From NCBI GenBank assembly GCA_947174805.1, contig CAMWKH010000010.1, forward strand, positions 1 to 64,000: DNA of 64,000 bases, written 5' to 3'. A program made the position numbers and the translations under genes. The notes below the pieces were generated by a model. That model saw only the letters and a program-made list of their open reading frames with translations. It was not told where the DNA came from and searched no databases. Below are positions 16,425-24,496 of this stretch, in pieces. How positions within the stretch are numbered: the stretch's first letter is position 1; each line of letters begins with the position of its first letter. The stretch comes from an uncultured Roseburia sp. (GTDB taxonomy: Bacteria > Bacillota > Clostridia > Lachnospirales > Lachnospiraceae).

Positions 16425-17114
16425 TTACACCTTAAACCGGTATCCCACGCCCCAGATTGTCTCAATATACTGGGGTTTTGAGGAATTCAACTCGATTTTT
16501 TCCCTTATTTTTTTTATGTGGACAGTCACCGTTGCAATATCTCCCACAGACTCCATCTCCCATATTTCCCGGAACAAATCCTCTTTGGTAAACACACGAT
16601 TTGGATTCTCCGCCAAAAATGTGAGCAAATCAAACTCTTTGCTGGTAAAAGGCTTTTCCTCCTCATTGACCCACACCCTCCGGGCTGTTTTGTCAATTTT
16701 AATTCCCCGGATTTCAATTATGCTGTTTTCCGCCTGACTGCTTCCAATCAGCCTTTCATATCTCGCCAGATGGGCTTTTACCCTTGCCACAAGCTCACTG
16801 GGAGAAAAGGGTTTCGTGATATAATCATCTGCACCGATACCCAATCCCCGTATTTTGTCAATATCTTCTTTCTTGGCCGATACCATCAGAATGGGTGTGT
16901 TTTTCACCTCCCGGATTTTTCTGCAGATTTCAAATCCGTCAAGCCCTGGGAGCATCAGGTCTAAAATGAACAGGTCAAATTCTTCCCCCAGCGCCCGGGC
17001 CAGCCCCATATCCCCCTGGCTCTCAATTTCCACCTGGAAATCGCTTAATTCCAGATAATCTTTTTCCAGTTCCGCTATGGCTACTTCGTCCTCAATAATC
17101 AAAATCTTACTCAT
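16425..17114 (-). CDS. OmpR/PhoB family response regulator
   Basis: A 229-residue regulator with an N-terminal receiver domain (acidic EDE at 8-10, phospho-acceptor Asp52 in LDLMLPG, conserved Lys in SAKKED) and a C-terminal winged helix (about 130-227, ending WGVGYRFKV). It follows the histidine kinase gene, overlapping it by 8 nt, so the order is kinase then regulator, the reverse of the common arrangement. Target genes are unknown. Confidence 0.94.
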   Translation of the reverse strand: MSKILIIEDEVAIAELEKDYLELSDFQVEIESQGDMGLARALGEEFDLFILDLMLPGLDGFEICRKIREVKNTPILMVSAKKEDIDKIRGLGIGADDYITKPFSPSELVARVKAHLARYERLIGSSQAENSIIEIRGIKIDKTARRVWVNEEEKPFTSKEFDLLTFLAENPNRVFTKEDLFREIWEMESVGDIATVTVHIKKIREKIELNSSKPQYIETIWGVGYRFKV

Positions 17115-18597
17115 CTCTCATGGCCTCCTGATATTTCCGAATCACAAAATACATTACCGTACCTACAGCTTCTTTGCTGGTCGCCCAGATTTTGCCCCCG
17201 TGGTCCTCCACTATTTTTTTCACAATGGAAAGCCCGATTCCGCTGCCTCCGGTGGCGGAATTTCTTGAAGCATCCCCCCGGAAAAACCGCTCGAACACAA
17301 AAGGCAGGTCCTTAGGCGCAATCCCCTTGCCGTTATCTTCTATCTCAACCTGAATAAAATCTCCCACGTCCTTGATTCGGATGTTAATCTGCCCCCGGGT
17401 ATGTTTCATGTATTTTGCGGAATTGCCGATAATGTTATTCACCACCCGCCTAAGCTGCTCTGGGTCTGCAATAATCAAAACATCATTGTCCACATAATTA
17501 AAGTAGGTGAGTCCAATATTTTTTGATTCCAAATCCATGCCCAGCTCTTCCACACAGTCATTAAAATATTCCGATACATTCAGCTTCGTAAAATTGTAGG
17601 GAATACGGTTGGTGTCAATCTGAGCGTAGAGGGTAAGTTCATTTAAAAGGGCATCCATTTCATTCGCCTTATTGTTAATGGTACGAAGGTATTTTTCCTG
17701 CTTCTCCGGGGTGTCCGCAACCCCGTCCAAAAGCCCTTCCGAGTACCCTTTTACCGTGGTGATAGGCGTCTTTAAATCATGGGCTATGTTGCTGATTAGC
17801 TCCTTATTTTCCCGCTCGCTTGCCATCTGCTGCTCGGCGGATTCCTTCAGACGTTTCCGCATCTCCTCAAAGCTGGAGCACAGCTCGCTAATCTCATCGT
17901 TGCCCTCACCCTCAATGGTAAAATCCAGGTTCCCCTGCTGGATATTCACCGTGGCTGCTTCAAGCTTTTTTAAGGGACGGATAATCCCCCCGTAAATCCA
18001 GATAATCAGCATAGCCGCCGTACACAAAAGAATCAAAAGCATGGAGATAAAAACATCGAAAGCCAGACGTTTCATCTCCGGCAGGAGTTCATATGCCTTG
18101 GTAACGATAAATGCACTGCCTTCCTTTCCATTTGAAAACAAAAAGTCCACCTGCTTTATCAGCGCCTGCTCTTTTCCGTCCATATACATGGCAGAATTGT
18201 AATTCCAGTCATTTTCCCCGTGATCCGGCAGACTGCTTCCATCCAACAGGGATGCATCGTTCCCCTTATATATAATTTCTTCCTCCCTGCGGACAATAAG
18301 ATAGGAATACTTTTTCTGCAATTCCTGATTCAGCCTGGCCTGATACTCTCTGTCTAAAAACCTGTCAGGAAAATTTTCTGCAATCTCTGTAAGATTGGCG
18401 TAATCTTTTATGGTATAACGATTTAAAAGCTGTACAGAATTCATGAGATAACTGTAGTCGGAATCCTCAAACCCATAGGTCTGCTCCAACGCTTTTATCT
18501 GAACTTTCCAGAACCCCATAAAGGTAAACCCTGCCAGCACGATAGGTACAAACATGATGATAAAAAATGAAATTGTAAGCCTTGTCTTTAATTTCAT
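17107..18597 (-). CDS. Membrane sensor histidine kinase
   Basis: A 496-residue kinase. Membrane segments at about 8-27 and 179-201 enclose an extracellular sensor region of about 150 residues. Then come HAMP (about 202-255), the DHp domain with phospho-acceptor His273 in IAHDLKTPITTVKGYSEG, and the HATPase domain with N box, DNGKGI G1 box and GGSGIGLSIVKKIV G2 box. It pairs with the overlapping response regulator. The sensed signal is unknown; no obvious antimicrobial-resistance transporter is attached to this locus. Confidence 0.94.
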   Translation of the reverse strand: MKLKTRLTISFFIIMFVPIVLAGFTFMGFWKVQIKALEQTYGFEDSDYSYLMNSVQLLNRYTIKDYANLTEIAENFPDRFLDREYQARLNQELQKKYSYLIVRREEEIIYKGNDASLLDGSSLPDHGENDWNYNSAMYMDGKEQALIKQVDFLFSNGKEGSAFIVTKAYELLPEMKRLAFDVFISMLLILLCTAAMLIIWIYGGIIRPLKKLEAATVNIQQGNLDFTIEGEGNDEISELCSSFEEMRKRLKESAEQQMASERENKELISNIAHDLKTPITTVKGYSEGLLDGVADTPEKQEKYLRTINNKANEMDALLNELTLYAQIDTNRIPYNFTKLNVSEYFNDCVEELGMDLESKNIGLTYFNYVDNDVLIIADPEQLRRVVNNIIGNSAKYMKHTRGQINIRIKDVGDFIQVEIEDNGKGIAPKDLPFVFERFFRGDASRNSATGGSGIGLSIVKKIVEDHGGKIWATSKEAVGTVMYFVIRKYQEAMRDE

Positions 18598-18613
18598 ACC
18601 GATTTCCCCTGCC

Positions 18614-18648
18614 AGAAAAAAGTCGCAGGGACAAATTGCCCCTACGAC
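18614..18648 (-). terminator. Terminator of metK, overlapping the kinase promoter start
   Basis: GTCGTAGGG (18640-18648) / CCCTGCGAC (18622-18630) stem followed on the minus strand by TTTTTT. It ends metK about 70 nt past the stop codon and lies immediately before the kinase gene. Confidence 0.8.
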
Positions 18649-18650
18649 AC

Positions 18651-18659
18651 ATTATATCA
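18651..18659 (-). promoter_or_regulatory. Candidate extended -10 promoter for the kinase operon
   Basis: TGATATAAT forms an extended -10 (TATAAT at 18651-18656); the -35 is weak. The expected start, near 18644, falls within the left arm of the terminator hairpin, so transcripts from here would not form the full stem. Confidence 0.5.
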
Positions 18660-18717
18660 TGAAAAAATCAGAATCCTACTAAAAAAACAAAATATTTTCT
18701 AAATTTTTCATAAACCC

Positions 18718-19905
18718 TTATAAATATTTCTTCAGCTCTTCCACTTTATCTAATGCCTCCCAGGGAAGGTTTAAATCATTTCTTCCAAAATGTCCATAGG
18801 ATGCAGTCTGTTTGTAGATTGGTCTCCTCAAATCCAGCATTTTTATAATTCCCGCCGGGCGCAGGTCAAAATTCTCCCTGATAATCTCCACAAGCTTTGT
18901 CTCCGGCAGTTTTCCTGTGCCGAAGGTCTCCACCATAATCGAGTTGGGCTGTGCCACACCGATGGCATAGGCAAGCTGAATCTCACAGCGTTCCGCCAAA
19001 CCAGCCGCCACTATATTTTTTGCAACATAGCGGGCTGCATAAGCTGCGGAACGGTCCACCTTAGTACAGTCTTTACCGGAAAATGCACCGCCTCCGTGGC
19101 GGGCAACTCCGCCGTAAGTATCCACGATTATTTTTCGACCGGTAAGCCCCGCGTCTCCCTGGGGGCCGCCGATGACAAACCGTCCTGTGGGATTGATATA
19201 ATATTTTGTGTTTTCATCCAAAAGCTCCTCTGGCAGAATGGGATTTAACACATGCTCTTTAATATCCTTATGTATCTGCTCCTGGGTAACCTTCTCATCG
19301 TGCTGGGTGGAAATTACCACAGCCTCCAGACGGGCAGGCTTTCCATTCTCATCATACTCTATACTCACCTGAGATTTACCGTCCGGCCTCAAATAGGAGA
19401 GCGTGCCGTCTTTGCGGACCTTGGTGAGCTGCCTGGTGAGCTTGTGTGCCAGTGAAATAGAATAGGGCATATACTCCTCGGTCTCATCGGTGGCATAGCC
19501 AAACATCATTCCCTGGTCCCCGGCGCCGATAGCCTCAATCTGCGCATCTGTCATTTTGCTCTCTTTTGCCTCTAAGGCTTTGTCCACACCCATGGCGATA
19601 TCCGGTGACTGTTTGTCCACCGCCACCATAACGGCACAAGTATTTCCGTCAAATCCTTTCTCGGAACTGTCATAGCCAATCTCCACCACAGTATCCCTGG
19701 CAATAGCGGAAAAATCTACATTTGCCTTTGTGGTAATCTCCCCGGTAATCAACACGTAACCTGTACATGTCACAGTCTCACATGCCACCCGGCTCATAGG
19801 GTCCTGGGCCATGCAGGCATCCAATACCGCATCTGATATGGCATCGCATATTTTATCCGGATGTCCTTCCGTAACTGATTCTGACGTAAATAATCTTTTT
19901 TCCAT
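18718..19905 (-). CDS. metK: S-adenosylmethionine synthetase
   Basis: Makes S-adenosylmethionine from methionine and ATP, releasing phosphate and pyrophosphate. The 395-residue product has the N-terminal [13 protein letters not shown] motif, the central [15 protein letters not shown] motif and the [22 protein letters not shown] phosphate-binding block, all signatures of MetK; full length. AAGGAG precedes the ATG. Transcription is expected to be switched off by SAM through the riboswitch directly upstream. Confidence 0.98.
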   Translation of the reverse strand: MEKRLFTSESVTEGHPDKICDAISDAVLDACMAQDPMSRVACETVTCTGYVLITGEITTKANVDFSAIARDTVVEIGYDSSEKGFDGNTCAVMVAVDKQSPDIAMGVDKALEAKESKMTDAQIEAIGAGDQGMMFGYATDETEEYMPYSISLAHKLTRQLTKVRKDGTLSYLRPDGKSQVSIEYDENGKPARLEAVVISTQHDEKVTQEQIHKDIKEHVLNPILPEELLDENTKYYINPTGRFVIGGPQGDAGLTGRKIIVDTYGGVARHGGGAFSGKDCTKVDRSAAYAARYVAKNIVAAGLAERCEIQLAYAIGVAQPNSIMVETFGTGKLPETKLVEIIRENFDLRPAGIIKMLDLRRPIYKQTASYGHFGRNDLNLPWEALDKVEELKKYL

Positions 19906-19971
19906 TTTAATTTTCTCCTTTCACTTGCCTCCGGTACGACAAAAGGAAATGTCCTTAGCCTCCGTGTGCAT

Positions 19972-20002
19972 AAAAAAAATCCGCTTGACATAATAAGCGG
20001 AT
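19972..20002 (-). terminator. Riboswitch-controlled terminator before metK
   Basis: ATCCGCTT / AAGCGGAT stem followed on the minus strand by TTTTTTTT. It lies between the SAM-I aptamer and metK and is the expression platform. Confidence 0.85.
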
Positions 20003-20027
20003 TGATATTATCAAAAATAAACCAAAT

Positions 20028-20131
20028 CCTCTTATTGCTCGATTCACTCGCTCAGGTTGGCACCTTCCAGTATCTGGGGTTGCCGTGACTTCACAGATCC
20101 TATGTATCTCCATCACTCTGAATAAGAGAGG
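20028..20131 (-). promoter_or_regulatory. SAM-I (S-box) riboswitch aptamer
   Basis: The minus-strand RNA has closing P1 arms (CTCTTATT and AATAAGAG), the conserved AGAGTGATGGAG start, the CACGGCAACC segment, AAGGTGCCAACCTGAGCGAG and a return strand, in the order and spacing of the S-box family. A rho-independent terminator follows, then metK. By family knowledge, SAM binding favours terminator folding and so reduces metK expression. Confidence 0.92.
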
Positions 20132-20170
20132 TTTCCATATTTAATTTGTTACAGGCTCCTGTTTGAAATT

Positions 20171-20199
20171 AAACTACACCATTTTTATTCCTTTGTCAA
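20171..20199 (-). promoter_or_regulatory. metK promoter
   Basis: Consensus -35 TTGACA (20194-20199), 17-bp spacer, weak -10 TAGTTT (20171-20176). The start would be near 20164, about 33 nt before the aptamer. Confidence 0.5.
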
Positions 20200-20250
20200 G
20201 CACTATTGCAAATTTTTCTCAAGTTTTACACAATTTTTTTTAAGTTTCCA

Positions 20251-20279
20251 TTGCTACTTTGGAAATAATGTTTTATAAT
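20251..20279 (+). promoter_or_regulatory. Promoter of the HD-GYP gene
   Basis: TTGCTA (20251-20256), 17-bp spacer, TATAAT (20274-20279), diverging from metK. The leader is about 65 nt. Confidence 0.6.
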
Positions 20280-20349
20280 TTTAGTATATAGTTGGTTGTC
20301 CTATATGTTCACGTTTAAGTTTGACAGACAACCAGGGAGGAATAGTAAA

Positions 20350-21480
20350 ATGCATGTTGTTAAAACGTTACAGTTAGAAGAGGGAATGATCACTGCCCTT
20401 CCAGTAAAAACCCAGGACGGACAGCTGGTGGCAGATGCAGGGATTCCCCTGACTCAGCACTTAATTGCCCAGATGAATTCCTATGGTATTCCCAGTGTCC
20501 AGATACAGGATGATGAGCCCGCAGAGGCATCGGTGACGGACAAAGGGCCGGAGACAGACGAAGCTTCCCACGCCCCAAAGGGAAATGCTCAGAATCCTAC
20601 GTATTCTCAGAGAATTAAGAGTTCCGCTGGTTTTCAGCGTTTCCAGTTTGAGTATACAAAGGCTATAGATGATTTGGCAAAAGGGCTCGCCCCTGTCATA
20701 AACCAAAGCGGCACTTTCGACAAAGATATGCTCTGTGAGATAGCCTTTCCGCTGATAGACGGAGTAAAAAGCTCCATTGAGATGTTTGACATGCTCCACA
20801 ATATGCGCTCCGTGGACGACAGCATCTACGCCCACTCTATGAATGTGGGACTGATTTCAGGAATTTTCGGCAAATGGCTGAAACTTCCCAGGGAGGAAAT
20901 CCAGCTCTTAGTTTTGGCAGGACTGCTCCACGATGTGGGCAAGGCAAAGATTCCCTTAGAGGTATTAAACAAACCCGGGAAATACACAGACGAGGAATTT
21001 GCCTTGGTAAAGAGCCATCCCAAGCTGAGTTACGACCTTTTATCTGCCTATCCCGATGATTTCCTTGACCCCCGGGTAAAATTAGCCGCTCTGCAGCATC
21101 ATGAGAGATTGGACGGCAGCGGATATCCCCAGGGATTGCAGGGAAATGATATTGACGATTTTGCCATGATGATTGCCGTGGCGGACGTGTATGACGCCAT
21201 GACAGCCGCCCGCTCCTACCGGGCTCCTTTATGCCCTTTCCAGGTTATCGCAGCTTTTGAGAAGGAAGGACTACAGAAATACCATCCAAAATACATATTA
21301 AAATTCCTGGAAAAAATTGCCAACGCTTACCAAAAAAACCGTATTCTCTTAAACGACGGAAGAGCCGGAGATATTATTTTCTTAAACAAACAGCTGTCCC
21401 GGCCTATTGTACAGTTAAGCGACGGCTCCTGTGTGGATTTGTCCCGCACCCCTGATTTGAGCATACAATCATTGCTTTAA
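20350..21480 (+). CDS. HD-GYP domain cyclic-di-GMP phosphodiesterase
   Basis: A 376-residue cytoplasmic protein. The N-terminal ~100 residues (MHVVKTLQLEEGMI...) resemble the DUF3391-like region often fused to HD-GYP domains. The catalytic domain has HD at about 194-195 (LLHDVGK), HHE at 250-252 and GYP at 258-260 (GSGYP), so all metal ligands and the GYP signature are present. It probably hydrolyses c-di-GMP to pGpG or GMP. The ATG at 20350 has GGGAGG upstream; an 18-residue in-frame extension does not. No GGDEF partner is in the window. Confidence 0.9.
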   Translation: MHVVKTLQLEEGMITALPVKTQDGQLVADAGIPLTQHLIAQMNSYGIPSVQIQDDEPAEASVTDKGPETDEASHAPKGNAQNPTYSQRIKSSAGFQRFQFEYTKAIDDLAKGLAPVINQSGTFDKDMLCEIAFPLIDGVKSSIEMFDMLHNMRSVDDSIYAHSMNVGLISGIFGKWLKLPREEIQLLVLAGLLHDVGKAKIPLEVLNKPGKYTDEEFALVKSHPKLSYDLLSAYPDDFLDPRVKLAALQHHERLDGSGYPQGLQGNDIDDFAMMIAVADVYDAMTAARSYRAPLCPFQVIAAFEKEGLQKYHPKYILKFLEKIANAYQKNRILLNDGRAGDIIFLNKQLSRPIVQLSDGSCVDLSRTPDLSIQSLL

Positions 21481-21489
21481 TTTACATAG

Positions 21490-21524
21490 AAAAAACCGTT
21501 TGACATTTCTCAAACGGTTTTTTT
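21490..21524. terminator. Bidirectional terminator
   Basis: AAAAACCGTTTGA / TCAAACGGTTTTTTT hairpin with A and T flanks, between the convergent HD-GYP and murA genes; works on both strands. Confidence 0.85.
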
Positions 21525-21539
21525 ATTGCTATTTTTCTA

Positions 21540-22832
21540 TCAAGACACTTTTAATGTAAATTTCTGAATCTCCTTCTCTGTGGAAACCTTTTCAATCTGG
21601 GCTCCCAGACTTTCCAGTTTTTCATGGAAACTCTCGTATCCCCGCTCAATATAATAGATATCATCCACAATGGTGATCCCCTCGGCTGCCAGCCCTGCAA
21701 TCACCAGTGCGGCTCCCGCCCGAAGATCCGGAGCGCTTACCCGTGCTCCTGTATATTTTTCAATCCCTGTGATAATGGCAATATTACTCTCCACTTTAAT
21801 GGATGCCCCCATACGGGTGAGCTCATCCACGTATTTAAAACGATTTTCAAAAATACTCTCGGTTATGGTGCTGGTACCCTCCGAAATTGCCAGCACCGCA
21901 GACATCTGTGGCTGCATATCCGTGGGAAATCCGGGATAGGGCAGTGTAGTGACCTGAGTGTGGTGCAGGGGCTTTGACGCCACCACCCGGACCGCATCGT
22001 CCAATTCTTCTATCTCGCACCCCACTTCGATTAACTTGGCAGTGGTGGCCTCCAAATGTTTGGGGATGACATTTTTCACCGTCACATCCCCTCTTGTGGC
22101 CGCTGCCGCAAACATAAAGGTGCCCGCCTCAATCTGGTCTGGAATAATAGAGTAATCTGTCTTGTGAAGCCGCTCCACCCCGGAAATACGAATCACATCT
22201 GTGCCGGCCCCTCTGATATTTGCCCCCATACTGTTTAAACAGTTGGCTACGTCCACCACATGGGGTTCTTTGGCCGCATTTTCTATGGTGGTTTTGCCCT
22301 CCGCCATAGCTGCCGCCATCATTATATTTATGGTAGCCCCAACGGAAACCTTATCCAGATAGATATGAGTTCCCCTTAAGGTGTCCGCAACAGCGGAAAT
22401 CAGCCCGTGATGAATATCCACTGCAGCGCCAAGGGCACGAAAGCCCTTTAAGTGCAAATCAATGGGCCTGCTGCCGATATCACATCCTCCGGGAAGGGCA
22501 ACCTCCGCCTTTTTGTATTTGCCCAGGAGTGCGCCCAAAAGATAGTAGGACGCACGTATCTTTTTAATGTACTCGTAGGCCACGGTCAGATTACTGATCA
22601 TGGAGCCGTTAATCCTTACTGTGTGAGCATCCACCCGCTCCACCATGGCGCCAATGCCCTCTATGGCATTTAGCATAACATTGATATCCCGCACATCGGG
22701 AAGGTTCTCTATTGTAACGGTCTCATCCGTCATAATCGCCGTTGCAAGAATAGCAAGGGCCGCATTCTTGGCTCCCCCTATCTCAACTTCTCCAACCAGC
22801 GGATTTCCACCCTTAATAATATACTGATCCAT
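21540..22832 (-). CDS. murA: UDP-N-acetylglucosamine 1-carboxyvinyltransferase
   Basis: First committed step of peptidoglycan synthesis: enolpyruvyl transfer from PEP to UDP-GlcNAc. The 430-residue product has the N-terminal GGNPLVGEVEIGGAKNAAL motif. The catalytic-loop Cys is in LPGGCDIGSRPIDLHLKGF, so fosfomycin sensitivity is expected from the family. The C-terminal DLRAGAALVIAGLAAEG motif is present. Firmicutes commonly have two MurA paralogues; which one this is cannot be decided here. It has its own promoter downstream of the M23 peptidase gene. Confidence 0.95.
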   Translation of the reverse strand: MDQYIIKGGNPLVGEVEIGGAKNAALAILATAIMTDETVTIENLPDVRDINVMLNAIEGIGAMVERVDAHTVRINGSMISNLTVAYEYIKKIRASYYLLGALLGKYKKAEVALPGGCDIGSRPIDLHLKGFRALGAAVDIHHGLISAVADTLRGTHIYLDKVSVGATINIMMAAAMAEGKTTIENAAKEPHVVDVANCLNSMGANIRGAGTDVIRISGVERLHKTDYSIIPDQIEAGTFMFAAAATRGDVTVKNVIPKHLEATTAKLIEVGCEIEELDDAVRVVASKPLHHTQVTTLPYPGFPTDMQPQMSAVLAISEGTSTITESIFENRFKYVDELTRMGASIKVESNIAIITGIEKYTGARVSAPDLRAGAALVIAGLAAEGITIVDDIYYIERGYESFHEKLESLGAQIEKVSTEKEIQKFTLKVS

Positions 22833-22848
22833 ATCGCACCTCTATGCT

Positions 22849-22897
22849 TAACTATAGAATTCACATACAAATAATAATTATAGTAACTATACAATTC
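22849..22897. repeat. Direct repeats flanking the murA promoter
   Basis: TAACTATAGAATTC (22849-22862) and TAACTATACAATTC (22884-22897) differ at one base and start 35 bp apart. One lies in the -35/-10 spacer of the murA promoter, the other just past the predicted start site. An operator role is inferred. Confidence 0.45.
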
Positions 22898-22906
22898 TTT
22901 TGTCAA
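22877..22906 (-). promoter_or_regulatory. murA promoter
   Basis: TTGACA (22901-22906), 18-bp spacer, TATAAT (22877-22882). Consensus hexamers, about 44 nt before the murA start. Confidence 0.75.
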
Positions 22907-22982
22907 GAATTTTCTGTATATGTAACATGTGTAATAATTTGGTAACAATACAAGCTGTTTAATCAGCATTAGTATACCACAT

Positions 22983-24488
22983 CTATCGGATATAGTCCAA
23001 TGGATTCACCTGAGAACCGTTAATTAATATTTCAAAATGTACATGGGGTCCTGTGGAACGCCCCGTATTTCCGCTTAAAGCGATACTCTGCCCCTGCTCT
23101 ACATGCTGTCCCGGAGATACCAGCACTTTACTTAAATGGCCATATCTGGTCTGTCTCCCGTCAGGATGATTGATATACACCGCATATCCGTACCCTCTCA
23201 CTGCCCCGGCGATAGAAACCGTGCCGCCGCTTGAGGCATAAACATTTGTACCAATAGGAGTTGCCCAATCCACACCTTTGTGCACTCTTCCCCATCTGCT
23301 TCCGAAACCGGAGGTGAACCGTCCCCCGCCCAAAGGCTTAATATAGCTGGGAGGCACGATTGTCCCCTCCTCCACAATTTTGGGCACTGCCTCGGTGATA
23401 ATCTGGGTGTGCTCCGTGACTCTGGAAATTTCTATTCCGTTCTCGCTTACCACAATATCATTGACTCTTCTTAGGCCTGCCGCCCCTTCCTGGCGGACTT
23501 CCCTGCGGTTTGTGTACCAGCCGTCGTTTTTTATCACCTGGTCTTCTGCCTCATAATTTTCCTCATACACGATGCCCTGGGATACTTTCAGGGAAATGTC
23601 CGGCCTGGGCACTGCCACAATCAACTCCTGGTCCGTATAAACCGGTGCATCCTCCCCGGAGAGTTCGTTGAGGCTCATTATGGAATCTACGGAAGTCTCA
23701 AATTTTTCTGCAATGATAGATAAACAATCTCCTGCCTCTACTACATATATTGTATTCGTTTCCTTTTCTTTTGTTACCTCTTTCACCTGGGCAGCGGTAT
23801 CCGCCAGTTCCTCTTTGCCCACTACATTTTCATATCCAAAAACAGTATCTGCAAAATCCATGGCTAGAATACCTGTTTTTTCCTGGTAGTTTTTTTCATC
23901 AAACACTTCTTTTTCCATGTCTAGCAGCTGGGCGTTTATCCCTGCAAAAAGGTCATTTCCGTATAACTCCTCCGTCTCCTTTTGTATATCCGCCATAAAA
24001 GCCCCCTCATACCCTGCGGGCTTCCTGAAACGCACAGAAAAATCACTGCCTCCATCTGTATGGTTTTTTACCTCCTCCAGAAAGGTCTTGGCCTCCTCCT
24101 CACTGGCGAAATTTGCGGAGTAATCCTCTGTGGTAACGGTGTAAGCAGAAATTTTGTCATTTATTTTATTTTCTTTTAACTTTTCCGCCGCCTGAATTTC
24201 CACTTCCTCCCTGGAAAGCATGGGCTCGAAAAGTTTATTCTTCATTTGATAAGACGCCTGAGCGGTGAGATAGATATAACCTTTTGTATCCCGCATGGCC
24301 CTGCGCTTTGCCTGGGTAATCAAATTGTCCACATCCACAGACTTTGGGAGACACCCGATTTTTTCTCCCTCCACATAAATTTCATAGTAAGGCCGGCCTA
24401 AAGATATATTCTGGGTACAGGCGGCAAATAAAAACAACGCCCCCAAAGTTCCCACACATCCCACTTCTATCTTTTGTCTTTTTTTCAT
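22983..24488 (-). CDS. LysM-G5-M23 domain envelope peptidase
   Basis: A 501-residue exported protein. It has an N-terminal hydrophobic segment (about 9-24; LFAAC could be a lipobox). A mostly helical region of unknown fold covers 30-240, LysM 246-293 and G5 about 300-375. The C-terminal M23 domain is about 390-495, with zinc ligands His403 and Asp407 (HKGVDWATP) and HVHFE at 482-486. LysM and G5 bind cell wall. It is expected to cut peptidoglycan cross-links. It starts 8 nt after the ABC exporter gene, so they are likely co-transcribed. Confidence 0.93.
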   Translation of the reverse strand: MKKRQKIEVGCVGTLGALFLFAACTQNISLGRPYYEIYVEGEKIGCLPKSVDVDNLITQAKRRAMRDTKGYIYLTAQASYQMKNKLFEPMLSREEVEIQAAEKLKENKINDKISAYTVTTEDYSANFASEEEAKTFLEEVKNHTDGGSDFSVRFRKPAGYEGAFMADIQKETEELYGNDLFAGINAQLLDMEKEVFDEKNYQEKTGILAMDFADTVFGYENVVGKEELADTAAQVKEVTKEKETNTIYVVEAGDCLSIIAEKFETSVDSIMSLNELSGEDAPVYTDQELIVAVPRPDISLKVSQGIVYEENYEAEDQVIKNDGWYTNRREVRQEGAAGLRRVNDIVVSENGIEISRVTEHTQIITEAVPKIVEEGTIVPPSYIKPLGGGRFTSGFGSRWGRVHKGVDWATPIGTNVYASSGGTVSIAGAVRGYGYAVYINHPDGRQTRYGHLSKVLVSPGQHVEQGQSIALSGNTGRSTGPHVHFEILINGSQVNPLDYIR

Positions 24489-24496
24489 AGTATCCC

